From assembly GCA_030159075.1 (NCBI GenBank), contig BROG01000349.1, positions 310,001 through 374,000 of the forward strand: a stretch of DNA of 64,000 nt, given 5' to 3'. The notes beneath the pieces were generated by a model, which saw only the letters and a list, made by a program, of their open reading frames with translations, searched no databases and was not told where the DNA came from. This document shows positions 21,423 to 33,216 of this stretch, in pieces (within the stretch, counting starts at the first letter, position 1; every line of letters starts with the position of its first letter). The position numbers and the translations under genes were made by a program. The DNA is from Atrina japonica (taxonomy: Eukaryota; Mollusca; Bivalvia; Pterioida; Pinnidae).

Positions 21423-21955
21423 TGAGGCCTGTTTTATGAAAAGTTCCAAGACCTAGAAAACTTATTACAATTTTACTTCAGATGAGAGACAGTAAAAACC
21501 GAGGTCCCGTATCACAGTAGGTGTCGGCACGTTAAAGAACCCTCACTGCTCAATGGCTGTAAGTGCCAAGCATAGGCCAAAATTTGAAGCCCTTCACCAG
21601 CGTTTGACAACGTCTCCATGAGTGAAAAATTCTTGAGTGGGATGTTAAACAACAATAAACAAACAAAATATAACAATTTTACAAAGTTTTGGGAATTGTG
21701 TCTTATGACTAAATGAAGTCCTGACTTGATGACTTAACAGAGGCTTTACATTGACCTAAATCATTTTTGTTTATCTATGTAAATGTTGCAAGTAAAAGTA
21801 TTAAAAAACGATCAATATTTCATTTGAACATGTGCATATAACATGTACATGTATAAGCCTAAAGTCTTGAGTTCAGGTTGGGTAAATAAAACAGTCCTAA
21901 GTCCTTGGGTCAGTTTTTGACTTAGGACTTTTTGATAAACGGTGCCCCTGGGGGA
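21423..21955. mobile_element. MITE family M, interrupted by SINE L
   Basis: Left GAGGCCTGTTTTATGAAAAG TTCCAAG; right CTTAGGACTTTTTGATAAAC GGTGCCCCT is its imperfect reverse complement. The interior holds a SINE L copy at 21480-21668. Confidence 0.5.
21480..21668 (+). mobile_element. SINE family L, 5'-truncated with intact tail
   Basis: Body GACAGTAAAAACCGAGGTCC, GTAGGTGTCGGCACGTTAAA, AAGTGCCAAGCATAGG, and the tail GAGTGGGATGTTAAACAACA then ATAAACAAACAAA. The tRNA head is missing. Confidence 0.8.
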
Positions 21956-22017
21956 AAAAGGCTTCCACAAATATCTTAAGTTTCCATTATTTAACTGTTT
22001 TCTTTAGTTCTGGGTAA

Positions 22018-22128
22018 AACCGAGGCCAGTCTTGTCTGTGAGAGAGTCCAGGGTTGAAGTATGGTGCACTTCTCACCAATACACAGAAGCCCCTTTCACA
22101 CACTAATGGTGTGTGTAAATGACAGTTA
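22018..22128 (-). other. Protein-like open stretch, possible C-terminal exon remnant
   Basis: On the minus strand a frame reads CERGFCVLVRSAPYFNPGLS, then HRQDWPRFYPELKKTVK and a stop. The nearest acceptor is a weak CACCATTAG. No family recognised. Chance opening is quite possible at this length. Confidence 0.15.
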
Positions 22129-22400
22129 AAACACAAGAGTAACAAAAATCTTGATGTTATTTGGTATGATGTAGAAGCACTGACTTAACTAAACAAACAA
22201 TACCTCATCTGTTGTTAGTTATTCAAACAACTATACAGAATAGAAAAGGACATTAATTTGCCTCCATCTTTAATTACTGACAGATTGTGAAGATTTTTTT
22301 AGACTAAGTAATGTTCAACAATGCATAGTTTCTACAACAAATATGTTTTTATAGATGACAAAAACTTTCCAATCAACAACACATACACCACAAACATTTT

Positions 22401-22604
22401 ATGTTTCACAATCACAGTAAGGATAAAGGTTTCTATGTTGATATACACCAATGTATTCAGGGGGGCCTTTGTTGCAATGCAGGTGGGTGGCTGGAAGTTA
22501 AACTGTCAGGAAGAATATGGTGTTCTGCATCAAATCACACACAGCTTATAAGAGTACAGTACCAGGGAAAAACACTTAGTTCTACAACTCAGAGAGAGTA
22601 CTAA
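22401..22604 (+). other. 67-codon open frame, overlapping frames also open
   Basis: The plus strand reads ...FYVDIHQCIQGGLCCNAGGW, LEVKLSGRIWCSAS... to a stop at 22602-22604. The plus frame one base over (22321-22551) and one minus frame are open over the same interval, so the composition rather than coding may explain it. Cysteine and glycine content is higher than in surrounding DNA. Not recognised. Confidence 0.15.
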
Positions 22605-22930
22605 ATCTTGACTTCATCATTTATTTTTTGCAAAAATCTTCCTGAAGTAAACAAATGGGCAACATTCAGATTTATGTGACTCCGAATATGTATTCTTTCT
22701 TTCATATGGGTTATATCATCTACAGTATATTACAATTTACAATACTATTACGATAATAAGAAAACCACTAGTGTTTATGACACACTGACACTGTACTATA
22801 TAGTAACCTCTTTATCATTTTTTTTCTAAAAATCTACTTTCTAAAAGGCACATGGTTTATGTAACTTGAACATGCTAAAAAGGTTAAACAGTGTGCGCTG
22901 TGATACTTAGTGTGCACATATCATAGATTT

Positions 22931-23126
22931 GTTTGTTTGAATGGTGTTTTATGCAAAACTATATGAAACGATATAGCAGTGGCCTGTTTTCAATGACAGA
23001 GAAAAAAAATTTGGTTACACTATACCCAGGAATGAACCACCAGCCTACCAAAAGTAAACTAGCAAATTTTCTTACAAAATCAGTTTAGGTTACAGCAGGG
23101 CTTGAACCTGCACTGATTAATTTTTC
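22931..23126 (-). mobile_element. SINE family K, diverged copy
   Basis: TTGAATGGTGTTTTATGC, AAGTAAACTAGCAAATTTTC and GCAGGGCTTGAACCTGCACT (B-box region, reversed) in the order of other minus-strand K copies. Confidence 0.65.
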
Positions 23127-23302
23127 ACTTTTTCACCAGCATTAGGTAAATTCTACACTTTTTTACCTGCGCTATGGACCAAGATAGTTATTTAATGTAC
23201 CATGCCTTACATAACACAAGATCTGGGTTATAACTCTCATCTGAGATACCCCTGACTTTCACTTTGTATGCTAAGCACTTTTTAAGTCTTTGTTTTTTTT
23301 CT

Positions 23303-23535
23303 TTTAATTTGAATAGAGTTTTATGCCAATCAGCAATATTTCAGTTATATGATGGCAGCCTATATTAAATGGTGGAAAGACCCAGTTACAATGTTACCCG
23401 AAAAGAGACCACCGATCTTCTGCAAGTAAATTGGCAAACTATCTCACCAAAATCTTTGGTATAAGCTGGTACTAGGAATCAAACCTGTGAACTCTGGTGA
23501 GTCAAATGCTCTACCATTAGATCACCATGCATTTC
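23303..23535 (-). mobile_element. SINE family K copy
   Basis: TTGAATAGAGTTTTATGCCA, TTTCAGTTATATGATGGCAG, TTCTGCAAGTAAATTGGCAA and a reversed tRNA head ending ATGCTCTACCATTAGATCAC. Confidence 0.75.
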
Positions 23536-24052
23536 CCTTATGTGGTGAAAGGTCATCAAAATGGGCAATATGCCAAATATCTCTATCAGCACTCCTAAAC
23601 CCTACAGCCACAAATTAACCTTTAAATTTCCAGAGTACTAAATGGAAAACTCATTGCCACTTGTGGCAGATGATACTCTCCTTGCATATGGAATTTGGCA
23701 CATCAAAAATTCGTGTTGTACTACATTACAAGCAAATACCTGTTGATTGGTCCTCATTAACACATTATTAATCATCCATCACCAAGTCTATCTCTGAAAA
23801 CAATATTTCCATGATGCAGTATTCCATCTTTATTTTCTTTTTAATTACCAACAAAAATAATATAAATCCAAAATACAGGAAGAAGGCTAAATTTTTTATC
23901 TAAAACTTTTCAAACAGGACAATGATCTAAAGTGAGCACAATTTTGTTTTCTATATTTAATTGCAAATTAATCTAATGTACATGCTAAAATCAACAAAAA
24001 CACAAATTAAAACCACGAGATGTCCATTACAAAATACTATTATGAGCTGTAA

Positions 24053-24142
24053 TTAACCCATTTACCCTTTAAAACACATTTGGACTGTTCCAAGTAATTG
24101 GATTACAGAAGGATCCATAGTTTGTCAGTTGTTGATGAGTCA
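24053..24142 (+). mobile_element. MITE family A, copy 3
   Basis: TTAACCCATTTACCCTTTAA, AACACATTTGGACTGTTCCA, TTGTTGATGAGTCAAG. Confidence 0.85.
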
Positions 24143-26238
24143 AGTACGAGAATTCTGAATTGTGAATTTTTGTATTTTTGTGGAAACACGATTAAATACT
24201 AATGTTTACAAAACATTAACTATGATGTTTATTACGTTGCATATCTACAGAAATGACCATGGTGACCCTATAAGTCTGGAATACATATAAACTCATTTAA
24301 CCCTAGAACAGACAGGGTCTGGAATCTGCATGAGATGTCAAGACAAGTAAACTGTGTTTTTGTTATTTTATTATTTTGGGAGTGGGGAGGGGTGGTTGGG
24401 TGTGTGATTTGATATCATTTAACATTTACTGGCTCACATAATATCTATTTAGTCATTGTTTCCATTCCTAAAAAAATAACATTGAAACCTCTTCTTGTTG
24501 TGACCTTTAAGTCTCTGAACAATGAAACCACTGTTTGTGAATGAAAACTTATCTTGAAAGACCACGATAAAAAAGCCAATGAATTAAATAACATTTCAAG
24601 TTCAGCTGTTGGTATTCAATATTTCATTTACATGTAACTGGGAATGATGGCCACAGAAGCCTTACAAGGTCCTGTGTCAGATAAAGAATGCACACATGAA
24701 GCAATAAGAGCTACTAAAGCTTTTAACAGTTCCATTAGTAAAAATTCTGAAACTTTCCAATACAGGCTTCAATCTTGAAATGAGTGAAACAGCTGTAAAG
24801 CTGATCTAAAACAAATTGAAATCAAACTGAACAAATTAAAATGAATTTGTTAAACATAAATGACTCAAACAGGGATAAAATTCAAATAGAAAAAAGATTC
24901 AAAATACAGATACGTTGATTTCTACCAATCTTGACAGGTTCATGTTTCGTTTGGATTATAATTTGTTTCTGAAACATGTTATCAAGATATGCCTGTTCTT
25001 CATCAAATTAAATATATCACCTTATAAATTAAACATTCTTTTAAATAAAATGAAAAAACAAAATAAAAAATCATAATACAAATGGAATCCAAATTTGATT
25101 TAAAACTAGATAAAAAAATTTCCCTGAAACTCAGTTCTCTAGATTTTAAAACAAAATGACTTACAATGACAGATGGCGTTTGTCTTCAATTTTTAGAATA
25201 TTTTATGGTTGGATTTGGCAAAATAAAGAAGCATGAAGACATGGACTAAACACACCTTTAATTTATTTTATTTTGAATAGTAAAACAAACAAATTTTATT
25301 ATTTGAGATTGCAAGAAATTGTAATTTACAACAATTTGCAACTACAAGCACATGTTTGCCATCATCATTTTCTAAGGATGTTTTCTTTTTTAAATTATTA
25401 AGCAAAGGATTTTTCTCCAAAATTCAAATTCTAATTTTAAACAAGATATTTATTTCCTCATCAAGTTTAAATGGCACTAGGCAAACCTAAAAAAAACCTT
25501 ATTACCAGTTAAAAGATCATTTTCAGAATTATATTTCAATTGAAAACTGTCAGTTGATATAAGTTCTGCAATAATTTTGAGTTTTGAAATAATTTAGAAT
25601 ACACATCTGCATGTAACGCTACATCATAACAGCATGTCGTAGTTTGCAAGAAGATAAAAATGACATAAGAATAGGCAATGATACATAATAATGAAATGTA
25701 TGTCAAATGTACATGATTTTTCTACCAATATCTGTGATTTACATGTATCTTAAAACAAGGAAGTATGGATCAGGATTTCCAATGAATAAAACAGGTGTTG
25801 CAATAGCTGGATATACATAATAATTTCGTTAATTCTGCATAAACTGATCATATCGTAGACCACACAACATAATTACACTGCAGATAGGTCTTGTACTGAA
25901 ATTTGCTTAAAATTCCTCAGGTTAATTCATAGATGTGCACCGTATGTTATACAGGAAACATTATTATCACTTACTCTGCATCAAATATATACAAAATCAT
26001 AAACATACAGATTTTACATACAGTATCCAATACTTCAGTTGATCTGGAAGTTAGGTACAAATCATAAATATTTTGTTCATGCATATACAACAACCTGTTA
26101 TACATGTATGTCAAATTTGAGAAGAATTTATGCAATGTATATTGCTTTGTCTTTCTTTAGATATTCCAGGAATTTAGGGTTTATATTTTGACAATGTTTC
26201 ATAACAAAAGATTCTAACTGTATGAATTGGTTGTTTGG
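24143..26238. other. 2 kb AT-rich DNA, little recognised
   Basis: No exon candidates or tandem arrays. A worn family D piece is visible around 24485-24575 (CTTATCTTGAAAGACCACG). Otherwise unique-looking. Confidence 0.45.
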
Positions 26239-26240
26239 TA

Positions 26241-26413
26241 CAGTGGGACCTCGCTATTGAAATCACCTAACTGACTCAATCAGAGTGGTCTGATTAGTGA
26301 TGTGGTCTTTTAGATTCTGTATTTATTAGATACTTATCAATAGCCTGAAAAACTGTGGTTTGAAATGTGATGTAGTCATCTAAGTGAGGAGTTTTTTAAT
26401 TGAGGTTCCACTG
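26241..26413. mobile_element. MITE family C, copy 1, TA-flanked
   Basis: CAGTGGGACCTCGCTATTGA left, TTAATTGAGGTTCCACTG right, TA on both sides (26239-26240, 26414-26415). Inner GTGGTCTGATTAGTGATGTG GTC. Confidence 0.85.
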
Positions 26414-26585
26414 TATCTAAATTCTAATGTTATTTTATCTTATCTCTCCATCACTGAAGTAATTTCTTTTTCTCGTTGTGCCTAATTACATAGTTCACTT
26501 ATGTTCAATATATGAATCTTAAAATTAAATGAGGAACAAATTTCTGTTAGAATAATCCAAAAGGCAAAATCTAAAAACGTGTACA

Positions 26586-26800
26586 GCATCTGATCATTCA
26601 AGGTCATAGGCACATTTTTTATTTGGTTAGCAACTAACAGAGTCTACATTTTGCATCTGATCATACAAGTTCAAGGACATTTTTTATTTGGTTAGCAGCT
26701 AACAAAGTCTACATTTTGCATGTGATCATACAAGTCAAGGACATGTTTTTAATTGGTTAGCAGATAACAAACTCTACATACAGCATCAAGTCATTCAAGG
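26586..26800 (+). repeat. 66 bp tandem array, ~3.3 units
   Basis: GCATCTGATCATACAAG and TATTTGGTTAGCAACTAACA GAGTCTACATTTT recur with starts at 26586, 26653, 26718 and 26783. Confidence 0.92.
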
Positions 26801-27277
26801 TCAATGTACTAATATCAGAAAATTCTGGAGAGTTAGATATAAAGAAAATCACTGACAATTTATTGTCCATAAAAGCTTTTTGTCTATAAGTATAAAGATT
26901 AGAAACAATTACAAAATGTTCATTATTACCCAATGAATTATTTCCTATATAAAATGTGTATATCATTTTAGAGAGTTTCCAAGTTCAAGTCACAGTTTAT
27001 TCAGTGATGTCTCACCTTGACAACAGTTAACTGTTTGACCTTGAGTCTGATGAACTGTTTCTCTGCTGTGTCATCACTAATTAATTTAAACATTACACCA
27101 GATCTAACACACCAGCGTCATCTTATCATGGGTTTATTTATAAAATTAGATATTAAAACGGACCCAACATGAAAAGCAATTTTGAATCCCAAAAGGGATA
27201 GAACCAGGTATTTTATGGGTGTTTGGGACAAAATAATATCTTCCCTTGGCATCAGGGGAGTCACAGAAAAGTGTTAC

Positions 27278-27350
27278 CCTCTGTCTGTTGGCCTCAGATG
27301 ACAGTTTTCTTGTGATTTCCCTGATGGTTCAGGACAATATCTTGACTTCA
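27278..27350 (-). CDS. Candidate exon, unassigned (23 codons)
   Basis: Good acceptor TTTTATGGTTGTTCAG and donor AGAGG-GTAACA. 73 bp = 2+69+2, encoding KSRYCPEPSGKSQENCHLRP then TDR. Short, so chance is a real possibility. It is listed because of the strong pyrimidine-rich acceptor and the higher GC content than its surroundings. Confidence 0.2.
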
Positions 27351-28206
27351 CTGAACAACCATAAAAAACTGTATATTGTTAAATATACAGATACTACAAC
27401 ATTTATGCTAATTTAAATGAATTGGACAGGAGTTGTCTGATATTTTACTTGTATTATGTAAAATTAAATTACTTGTGGTGTCCAGAAATAAAAATTGATT
27501 TGAAGTATGTCATTAGGAATTATTCATAGGAAAGGCCAGAAATCAATAGTAAGATTGGTTTACGATAGAAATGGACCAAAGTTTTAATGAAATCTAAAGG
27601 GGTAATCTGATAGCTCATATATGAAATACATACAAGAGTGAACTAAGATGAGAGAAATTAAATATAATAGTTCAGAGTATGCATGGCTTCTATCCATCCG
27701 TGTTCATCTGTACATGATTTTATTGATATCTGAGATTCCTGTAATCAAGTTAGAGCCAAATATCAGAAACAAGACCCAAATAGACACGAAATACTAGTAT
27801 ACATGCCAAACTATCAAACAGGGGAGGCAAGTGATATGTGACCCAAACAATAAATGTCATTTACACAAATCATAATCAATTGCATATTCAGTCTCTGCAC
27901 TAAATTCTCAGGGGAAAGGTCAACTGAATATCCTTGTATATTCTAGTCTCTGGGGTACAGCAAGTATCAGAAAATTATACATATTGTCAGAATTCTCTGT
28001 TTATCTCAGTATCAAACAGATTCTCTTACAGTACTTTTGTGAATGATAATCAGTGATGGATCAAGAATTTTTTCAGAAGGGAGTGGGCATTTAAGTTTTT
28101 GAATAAGTATATATATCAAATTGTGTAATGTCATAAAATATATAATAACAAAATGCATCTATTTAACCTAGAAGTCTCTTGATAGAGACATGCAATTAAA
28201 TAAGCA

Positions 28207-28288
28207 CAGAACCTTACTTAAGAGACCACCTCACTAGTCACACCACTTTGACTCAGTCAGTTAGGTGGTCTTAATAGTGAGGTTCCAC

Positions 28289-28291
<3 letters not shown>
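28207..28291. mobile_element. MITE family C, short copy at a microsatellite
   Basis: CAGAACCTTACTTAAGAGAC left, CTTAATAGTGAGGTTCCACT G right. The right end runs straight into the (GT)n tract. Confidence 0.75.
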
Positions 28292-28376
<85 letters not shown>

Positions 28377-28380
28377 TATC
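28289..28380. repeat. (GT)n then (TA)n microsatellite
   Basis: About 11 GT units, TATGTATGTA, then ~30 TA units broken by two TACATA steps. Confidence 0.97.
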
Positions 28381-28548
28381 AATCATTGTTCAATATTCAG
28401 ATGAATAAACCTATGCAATTGCATGTATTCATAAGCAGAGCGATTTATTCTATCAGTTATCTATAATAAAGTGAACATTTAATACCCAGAGCATGACGTT
28501 AACTGTATAATAAATGTCAGAAAAGTAAGACACAAACTATAAGCTACA

Positions 28549-28884
28549 TGAAATAACAAGTACCATAAAACCTAAGCTATAGGACCGCTGGTGTAGAAAA
28601 TAACAAATACCATAAAACCTAAGCTATAGGACCGCTGGTGTAGAAAATAACAAGTACCATAAAACCTAAGCTATAGGACCGCTGGTGTAGAAAATAACAA
28701 GTACCATAAAACCTAAGCTATAGGACCGCTGGTGTAGAAAATAACAAGTACCATAAAACCTAAGCTATAGGACTGCTGGTGTAGAAAATAACAAGTACCA
28801 TAAAACTTAAGCTATAGGACTGCTGGTGAAGAAAATAACAAGTACCAAAAAACCTAAGCTATAGGATCACTGGTGTAGAAAATA
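28549..28884 (+). repeat. 47 bp tandem array, 7 units
   Basis: The unit TACCATAAAACCTAAGCTAT AGGACCGCTGGTGTAGAAAA TAACAAG starts at 28561 and every 47 bp after it; units 2-4 are almost identical, and the last ones accumulate changes (recent expansion from the left). Confidence 0.95.
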
Positions 28885-29822
28885 AGTAATGAATTATGCA
28901 AAAAAAAAAATCATGAAAGGCTTTACTTTACAGTGCATGTACTGTAGAACTAGTAGTATATGAAAAAAGACATTTGAACATGACACAGGATTTTTTCAGC
29001 ACCAAAAAGCAAGATGTCATTAGAACATTTATCAAATACATGTAGTTTAGTTTCTCTACACAAACATAAGATATACATGTACTTTACACTCTTTAATTTT
29101 GTTGCCCTAAAATATAGCAACTTTCAAATTTTCCTCATTTCCCTGCCCATAACTTTCACAATTTTATGTTTGTACAATGGGAACTATTTCTGGATTTAAG
29201 AATGTATTTCACTACCTTTAAATTTCACGATTTTTCACCACTAGTGAAACTCAAGAAATTATATGGCATGAGAAAATTAAGGGTTTACATTAAGTTCACA
29301 AGCAAAGGCTACTAAATTGCCAAAAAATATCTTTGATCGTGATATCATCTAAATAAACAATTGGTTATCATATTGTCATTTGTCAATAATGAACACAACA
29401 TTGTCATGTGTCACTCAGTGTTAAGTGATTGGTGATTATATTGTCATGTGTCAAAAATATATTGTCACATATCACTCTGTCTTAATCAAAGTATCATGTG
29501 AATATAACATTTCTGAGAGGGTGGTAGTCAAAACTGCCACCCTAAGAAAACACATTGTCAATCCAGGCGAAGCTGAGGTTGACCATGATTTTCAAAGGAT
29601 GACAATTTCCACTACCAAAATTTTATAATTATCATATGATACTGTTCACTCTAATCAAGAGGACATTGTTCTGATATATTATTAAAAACATTTAAAAATA
29701 ACATCTGTAACATATAATGCCAATTTGATAATGCACATTTAAGACGGCACAGAAATGTTCAGGTAAACTCAACAGAGGTTTTTCTTTTTTACCTCGCTTG
29801 AATAAATTGAACCATATGCACT

Positions 29823-30055
29823 AAGCGACCTGGCTTAGTCAGTAGCGCACTCGACTCTTGATTGTGAGTTCGAGTCCAGTCGGCCGCAGGTTGGTTTCCT
29901 GTCCTTTGGATTGAGACAGTAAAAACCAAGATCCCATGTCACAGTAGGTGTCGGCACGTTAAAAACCCTCACTGCTTAATTGCCATAAGTGCTGTGCATA
30001 GGTCAAAATTTGAAGCCCTTCACCAGCATTGGTGATGTCTCCATATGAGTGAAAC
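29823..30055 (+). mobile_element. SINE family L, full-length
   Basis: tRNA head GCGACCTGGCTTAGTCAGTA GCGCACTCGACTCTTGATTG then GAGTTCGAGTCC (A and B boxes in tRNA spacing), then body GACAGTAAAAACCAAGATCC, GTGTCGGCACGTTAAA, TTTGAAGCCCTTCACCAGC. The anticodon region CTCTTGATT resembles tRNA-Lys-type heads. Best SINE in the window. Confidence 0.88.
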
Positions 30056-30765
30056 AAACATATGCACATTCATTTCTGCAATAAGATATCTTTTTAATAT
30101 CACCCTGATATGTGATATTACCTTGGGAATATCAAGTTATTTGAAAATACTCCATGCCTATTGACCAATGAAATCACATACATCTAAGAAGAGGTATAAT
30201 ATTGCTATTTATCACCCAAACTTACAGCTTATTGCAGACCATCATTTTGTCAGTTTTCACCTACAAATGACCATAAAATTAACTTATGTCAGTCAGATGT
30301 GATCCTTTTTCATTTTATTTTTCTCTAATTATACTTCTCTTAAGCCCAGGCAATCTGTTAAATCAATTTTCATACAATCTTCAGAAATTCAGACCTGTTT
30401 ATGCTTTTATATTAAGCTTCTGACACACTAAGTAACTGATTGTGGTAATTAGTACTGCATGGATTCTGTGAGATAAACAGGACTGTTATTTATTCCAAGG
30501 ACATTCCAACAAGTAAAAACAAAATAAATGCAATAATACATCACAACTGTTTTTATTTTATATCTTTAAGGACAAGTGTTGCAATAAACATTGTATTTGG
30601 ATAAAACACTGGAATTGTGATATTATCAAGTTTCACTTTTAGAAAGCATATCATCCAATGTCATTTCAGATTTATCAATCAAAACCAAAAGAAATAATTC
30701 AAAGGGTGCTGATGAACAATACAGGGTTATTGTTTGCAGTGTATGTTTACCTTCCCCAATGTAAG

Positions 30766-30852
30766 TGATCAACCCCTGGAAAACAATGAACTCTTCAATA
30801 AATTAATGCCTTAGACCAGCCCAAATGTGTCTCTAAGGATGAATGAGTAAAT
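30766..30852 (-). mobile_element. MITE family A, copy 4
   Basis: TGATCAACCCCTGGAAAACA ATG, CCAGCCCAAATGTGTCTCTA, GGATGAATGAGTAA. Confidence 0.83.
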
Positions 30853-31100
30853 CAAAGTTGCCTTGTTTGTCTTATTCATACTGTTGATTACTATTAGATC
30901 AAAGCATTGCTCGCTGCAGAAAATTTAATTTAAATCAAATCAAGTTGACAAAAAAGGTGTGGCATCATCTCATTTACAAATATGTTAATATTTAACCATC
31001 AATAAATTGCAGGTGATAAAATTTACTGCAACAAAGAAAAGCAGGGAAAGTACCTGAAACAATTACAAGCAGGTAGATGTGACCTTGACCTTTTGTCCCT

Positions 31101-31314
31101 GATCAACCCCTGAAGTATCATTTGGATTTCCGTATTTCAAAGAATGGTTAAGTCAGATCCACTCTCAGAAATCAGGGATGTATAATTTAGAACCAAGATT
31201 TTATAATAATTTTGTATGCAATATGAATTTGTTAACTCTTGAATTATGACAGTAGATCATGTTATTTATTGATCTGGGTGAGTCTAAATATGACAGCAGG
31301 GGTTGACAAGTTAA
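31101..31314 (+). mobile_element. MITE family B, copy 1
   Basis: GATCAACCCCTGAAGTATCA left and GACAGCAGGGGTTGACAAGT TAAC right are inverted ends; interior CAAAGAATGGTTAAGTC and GGGTGAGTCTAAATATGAC match 35183-35377. Confidence 0.8.
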
Positions 31315-31723
31315 CTTTCAACAATCTGTTATGAAATGCTGAAATAGATTATAAACCCGTAAATTTAAACCAGAACAAGTAATTTATCCTTTAAATCAAA
31401 TAAAGTGGAATCCCTTTTCTTATTCAGAAAATGAGAAATGCAGGAGAGGCACATAATAAAACAGTATCTTGTATATCAAATGTTAACTAAGCACATTCCC
31501 CTGTGAAATTGTAATGACATTAAGTAGATCATGTGATGACAGCTACAGGAACTTTGAAAAATTTTCCAGATGCTTTAAATGCAATACTTGAGTGCTCCTA
31601 TTTCTTACAGATAATTTAATATACAATATGAATGCAGTTTTGGTCCATTTACTATAATATGGTGCATTTTTACACAGTTTAGCCATCAACTGCATTGTTT
31701 TATATCACAATGTTAGGATACAC

Positions 31724-31813
31724 TTCCATTAGAGGTCTCCTGTGGTATTGAGTGTCAATGCCAGATGCACATATTGCAAGCTCTGCATCCAAAATACGCA
31801 TCATCCTGTCAAA
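31724..31813 (-). CDS. Candidate exon, pairs with 32200-32325
   Basis: 90 bp, phase 0 at both ends, acceptor CTCAAAGTTTTCAG, donor GAA-GTGTAT. It encodes FDRMMRILDAELAICASGID then TQYHRRPLME. Together with the exon 387 bp upstream it gives ...SLSQFLK-FDRMMRIL..., a continuous amphipathic helical segment. The frame stays open seven codons past the donor and then stops, so it could instead be a terminal exon. No family recognised. The antisense strand is also open over part of it, but has no matching splice sites. Confidence 0.35.
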
Positions 31814-32199
31814 CTGAAAACTTTGAGATATGTTTTGATATTAGAGGTGTGTCTGCATATGTATGAAGTCATTCATAAAGGTGATAGCAACTATATTCTG
31901 TTGGCATATTTTAATTAATTAAATTTATTTCATTTTTGCATTCAGAAGCTATCACAGAAATAATCATATTTTTTTCATTAAGAGGTATGCAAAAATAAAC
32001 CCTAAAAAACAAAAACAACAAAAAACAACATCATATATACTGCAATGATTTGACAAAGTCATGGATATTTTTGTTGTCAGAACTTATATTGTCTATCATT
32101 TGTCTAAAATACAGATATTATTCATTTTTGTGTTTCTCTTTTAAATGAGAACCTGCTTGATAATTGTTTTTTCCATATTCAATTCAACATCATTATTAC

Positions 32200-32325
32200 C
32201 TTCAGAAACTGGGAAAGAGAATTAATAGCACCAAAATCATTCAGCAATATGAGATGTCTAGCCAGATTGTCGATGATTCTGTTCAATAATGCTTGAACCA
32301 TGGGATTATATATGTCAATGTGACC
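32200..32325 (-). CDS. Candidate exon, pairs with 31724-31813
   Basis: 126 bp (42 codons), donor AAG-GTAATA, probable acceptor TTTAAGGCAG (an AG four bases earlier would give phase 1-in). It encodes GHIDIYNPMVQALLNRIIDN, then LARHLILLNDFGAINSLSQF and LK. The hydrophobic spacing suggests alpha helices. Its 5' edge overlaps the first degenerate copy of the 56 bp tandem array at 32306-32822. Phase agrees with the downstream candidate exon; intron 386 bp, GT-AG. Product unknown. Confidence 0.38.
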
Positions 32326-32822
32326 CTGCCTTAAAGTAATTTGAATGAATGTGGCCTCTAATTAAGGTATATATGCCCGAGTGACCATGATTCAATTCGA
32401 ATGATATTGGCCTCTTATTACAGTATATATGCCCCATTTACCATGCCTCAATTTGAATGATAATGGTTTCTTGCTACAGTATATATACCAGAGTGACCAT
32501 GCCTCAATTTGAATGACATTGGCCTCTTTATCACAGTATATATGCCCCAGTGACCATGCCTCAATTTGAATGACATTGGCCTATTATTACAGTATATATG
32601 CCCCATTTACCATGCCTCATTTTGAATGATAATGGTTTCTTACTACAGTACATATACTCAAGTGACCATGATTCAATTTGAATGATATCAGCCTCTTATT
32701 ACAGTATATATGCCTGAATGAACATGCCACAATTTGAAAGATATTGGCCTCTTATTACAGTATATATGCCCCAGTGACCTTGCCTCAGTTTGAATGAAAT
32801 TGGTTCCTTACTACTGTATGTG
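32306..32822 (+). repeat. 56 bp tandem array, ~9 units
   Basis: The unit CAGTATATATGCCCCAGTGA CCATGCCTCAATTTGAATGA then CATTGGCCTCTTATTA; CAGTATAT marks at 32421, 32477, 32534 and 32590. The first, most diverged unit overlaps the 5' edge of the candidate exon 32200-32325. Confidence 0.93.
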
Positions 32823-33130
32823 TATTTGAATTAGCACACTCATATTTTAGCGCTCTGAGGGGATGTAGACTTATTAATAATATTAGAATACCACTAAAAT
32901 AAGTACACATACAATAATACTACTAGGATATTTTATAACCAAAATCGGCAGCTGAAAGAAGTCCCACAGACTCTTGAGAGATAATTACAATGAGAGACAA
33001 GTAATGTAATAATACAATCTGACTACATACATGTAACAATGAAAGGGCATCATTAGTCATCAAGGATCCCAATCTTTCTACAAACCTTTGATCAAGGATT
33101 CACACACATAAATGACAGAACTGTGCCATG

Positions 33131-33216
33131 CATAACCCCTTAAAGACACATTTGGACTGTCGTAAGTCAATAATTTACAGAAGAGACCATTGTTTTTTAG
33201 GGGCTGTTGAGTTGAC
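33131..33216 (+). mobile_element. MITE family A, copy 5
   Basis: ACCCCTTAAAGACACATTTG, GACTGTCGTAAGTC, AGGGGCTGTTGAGTTGACC. Confidence 0.83.

Noticed and set aside
29511..29628. Plus-strand frame ending NPGEAEVDHDFQRMTIS
   Set aside because: The sequence style (GGCGAAGCTGAG) resembles a dispersed repeat, and no splice context was found.
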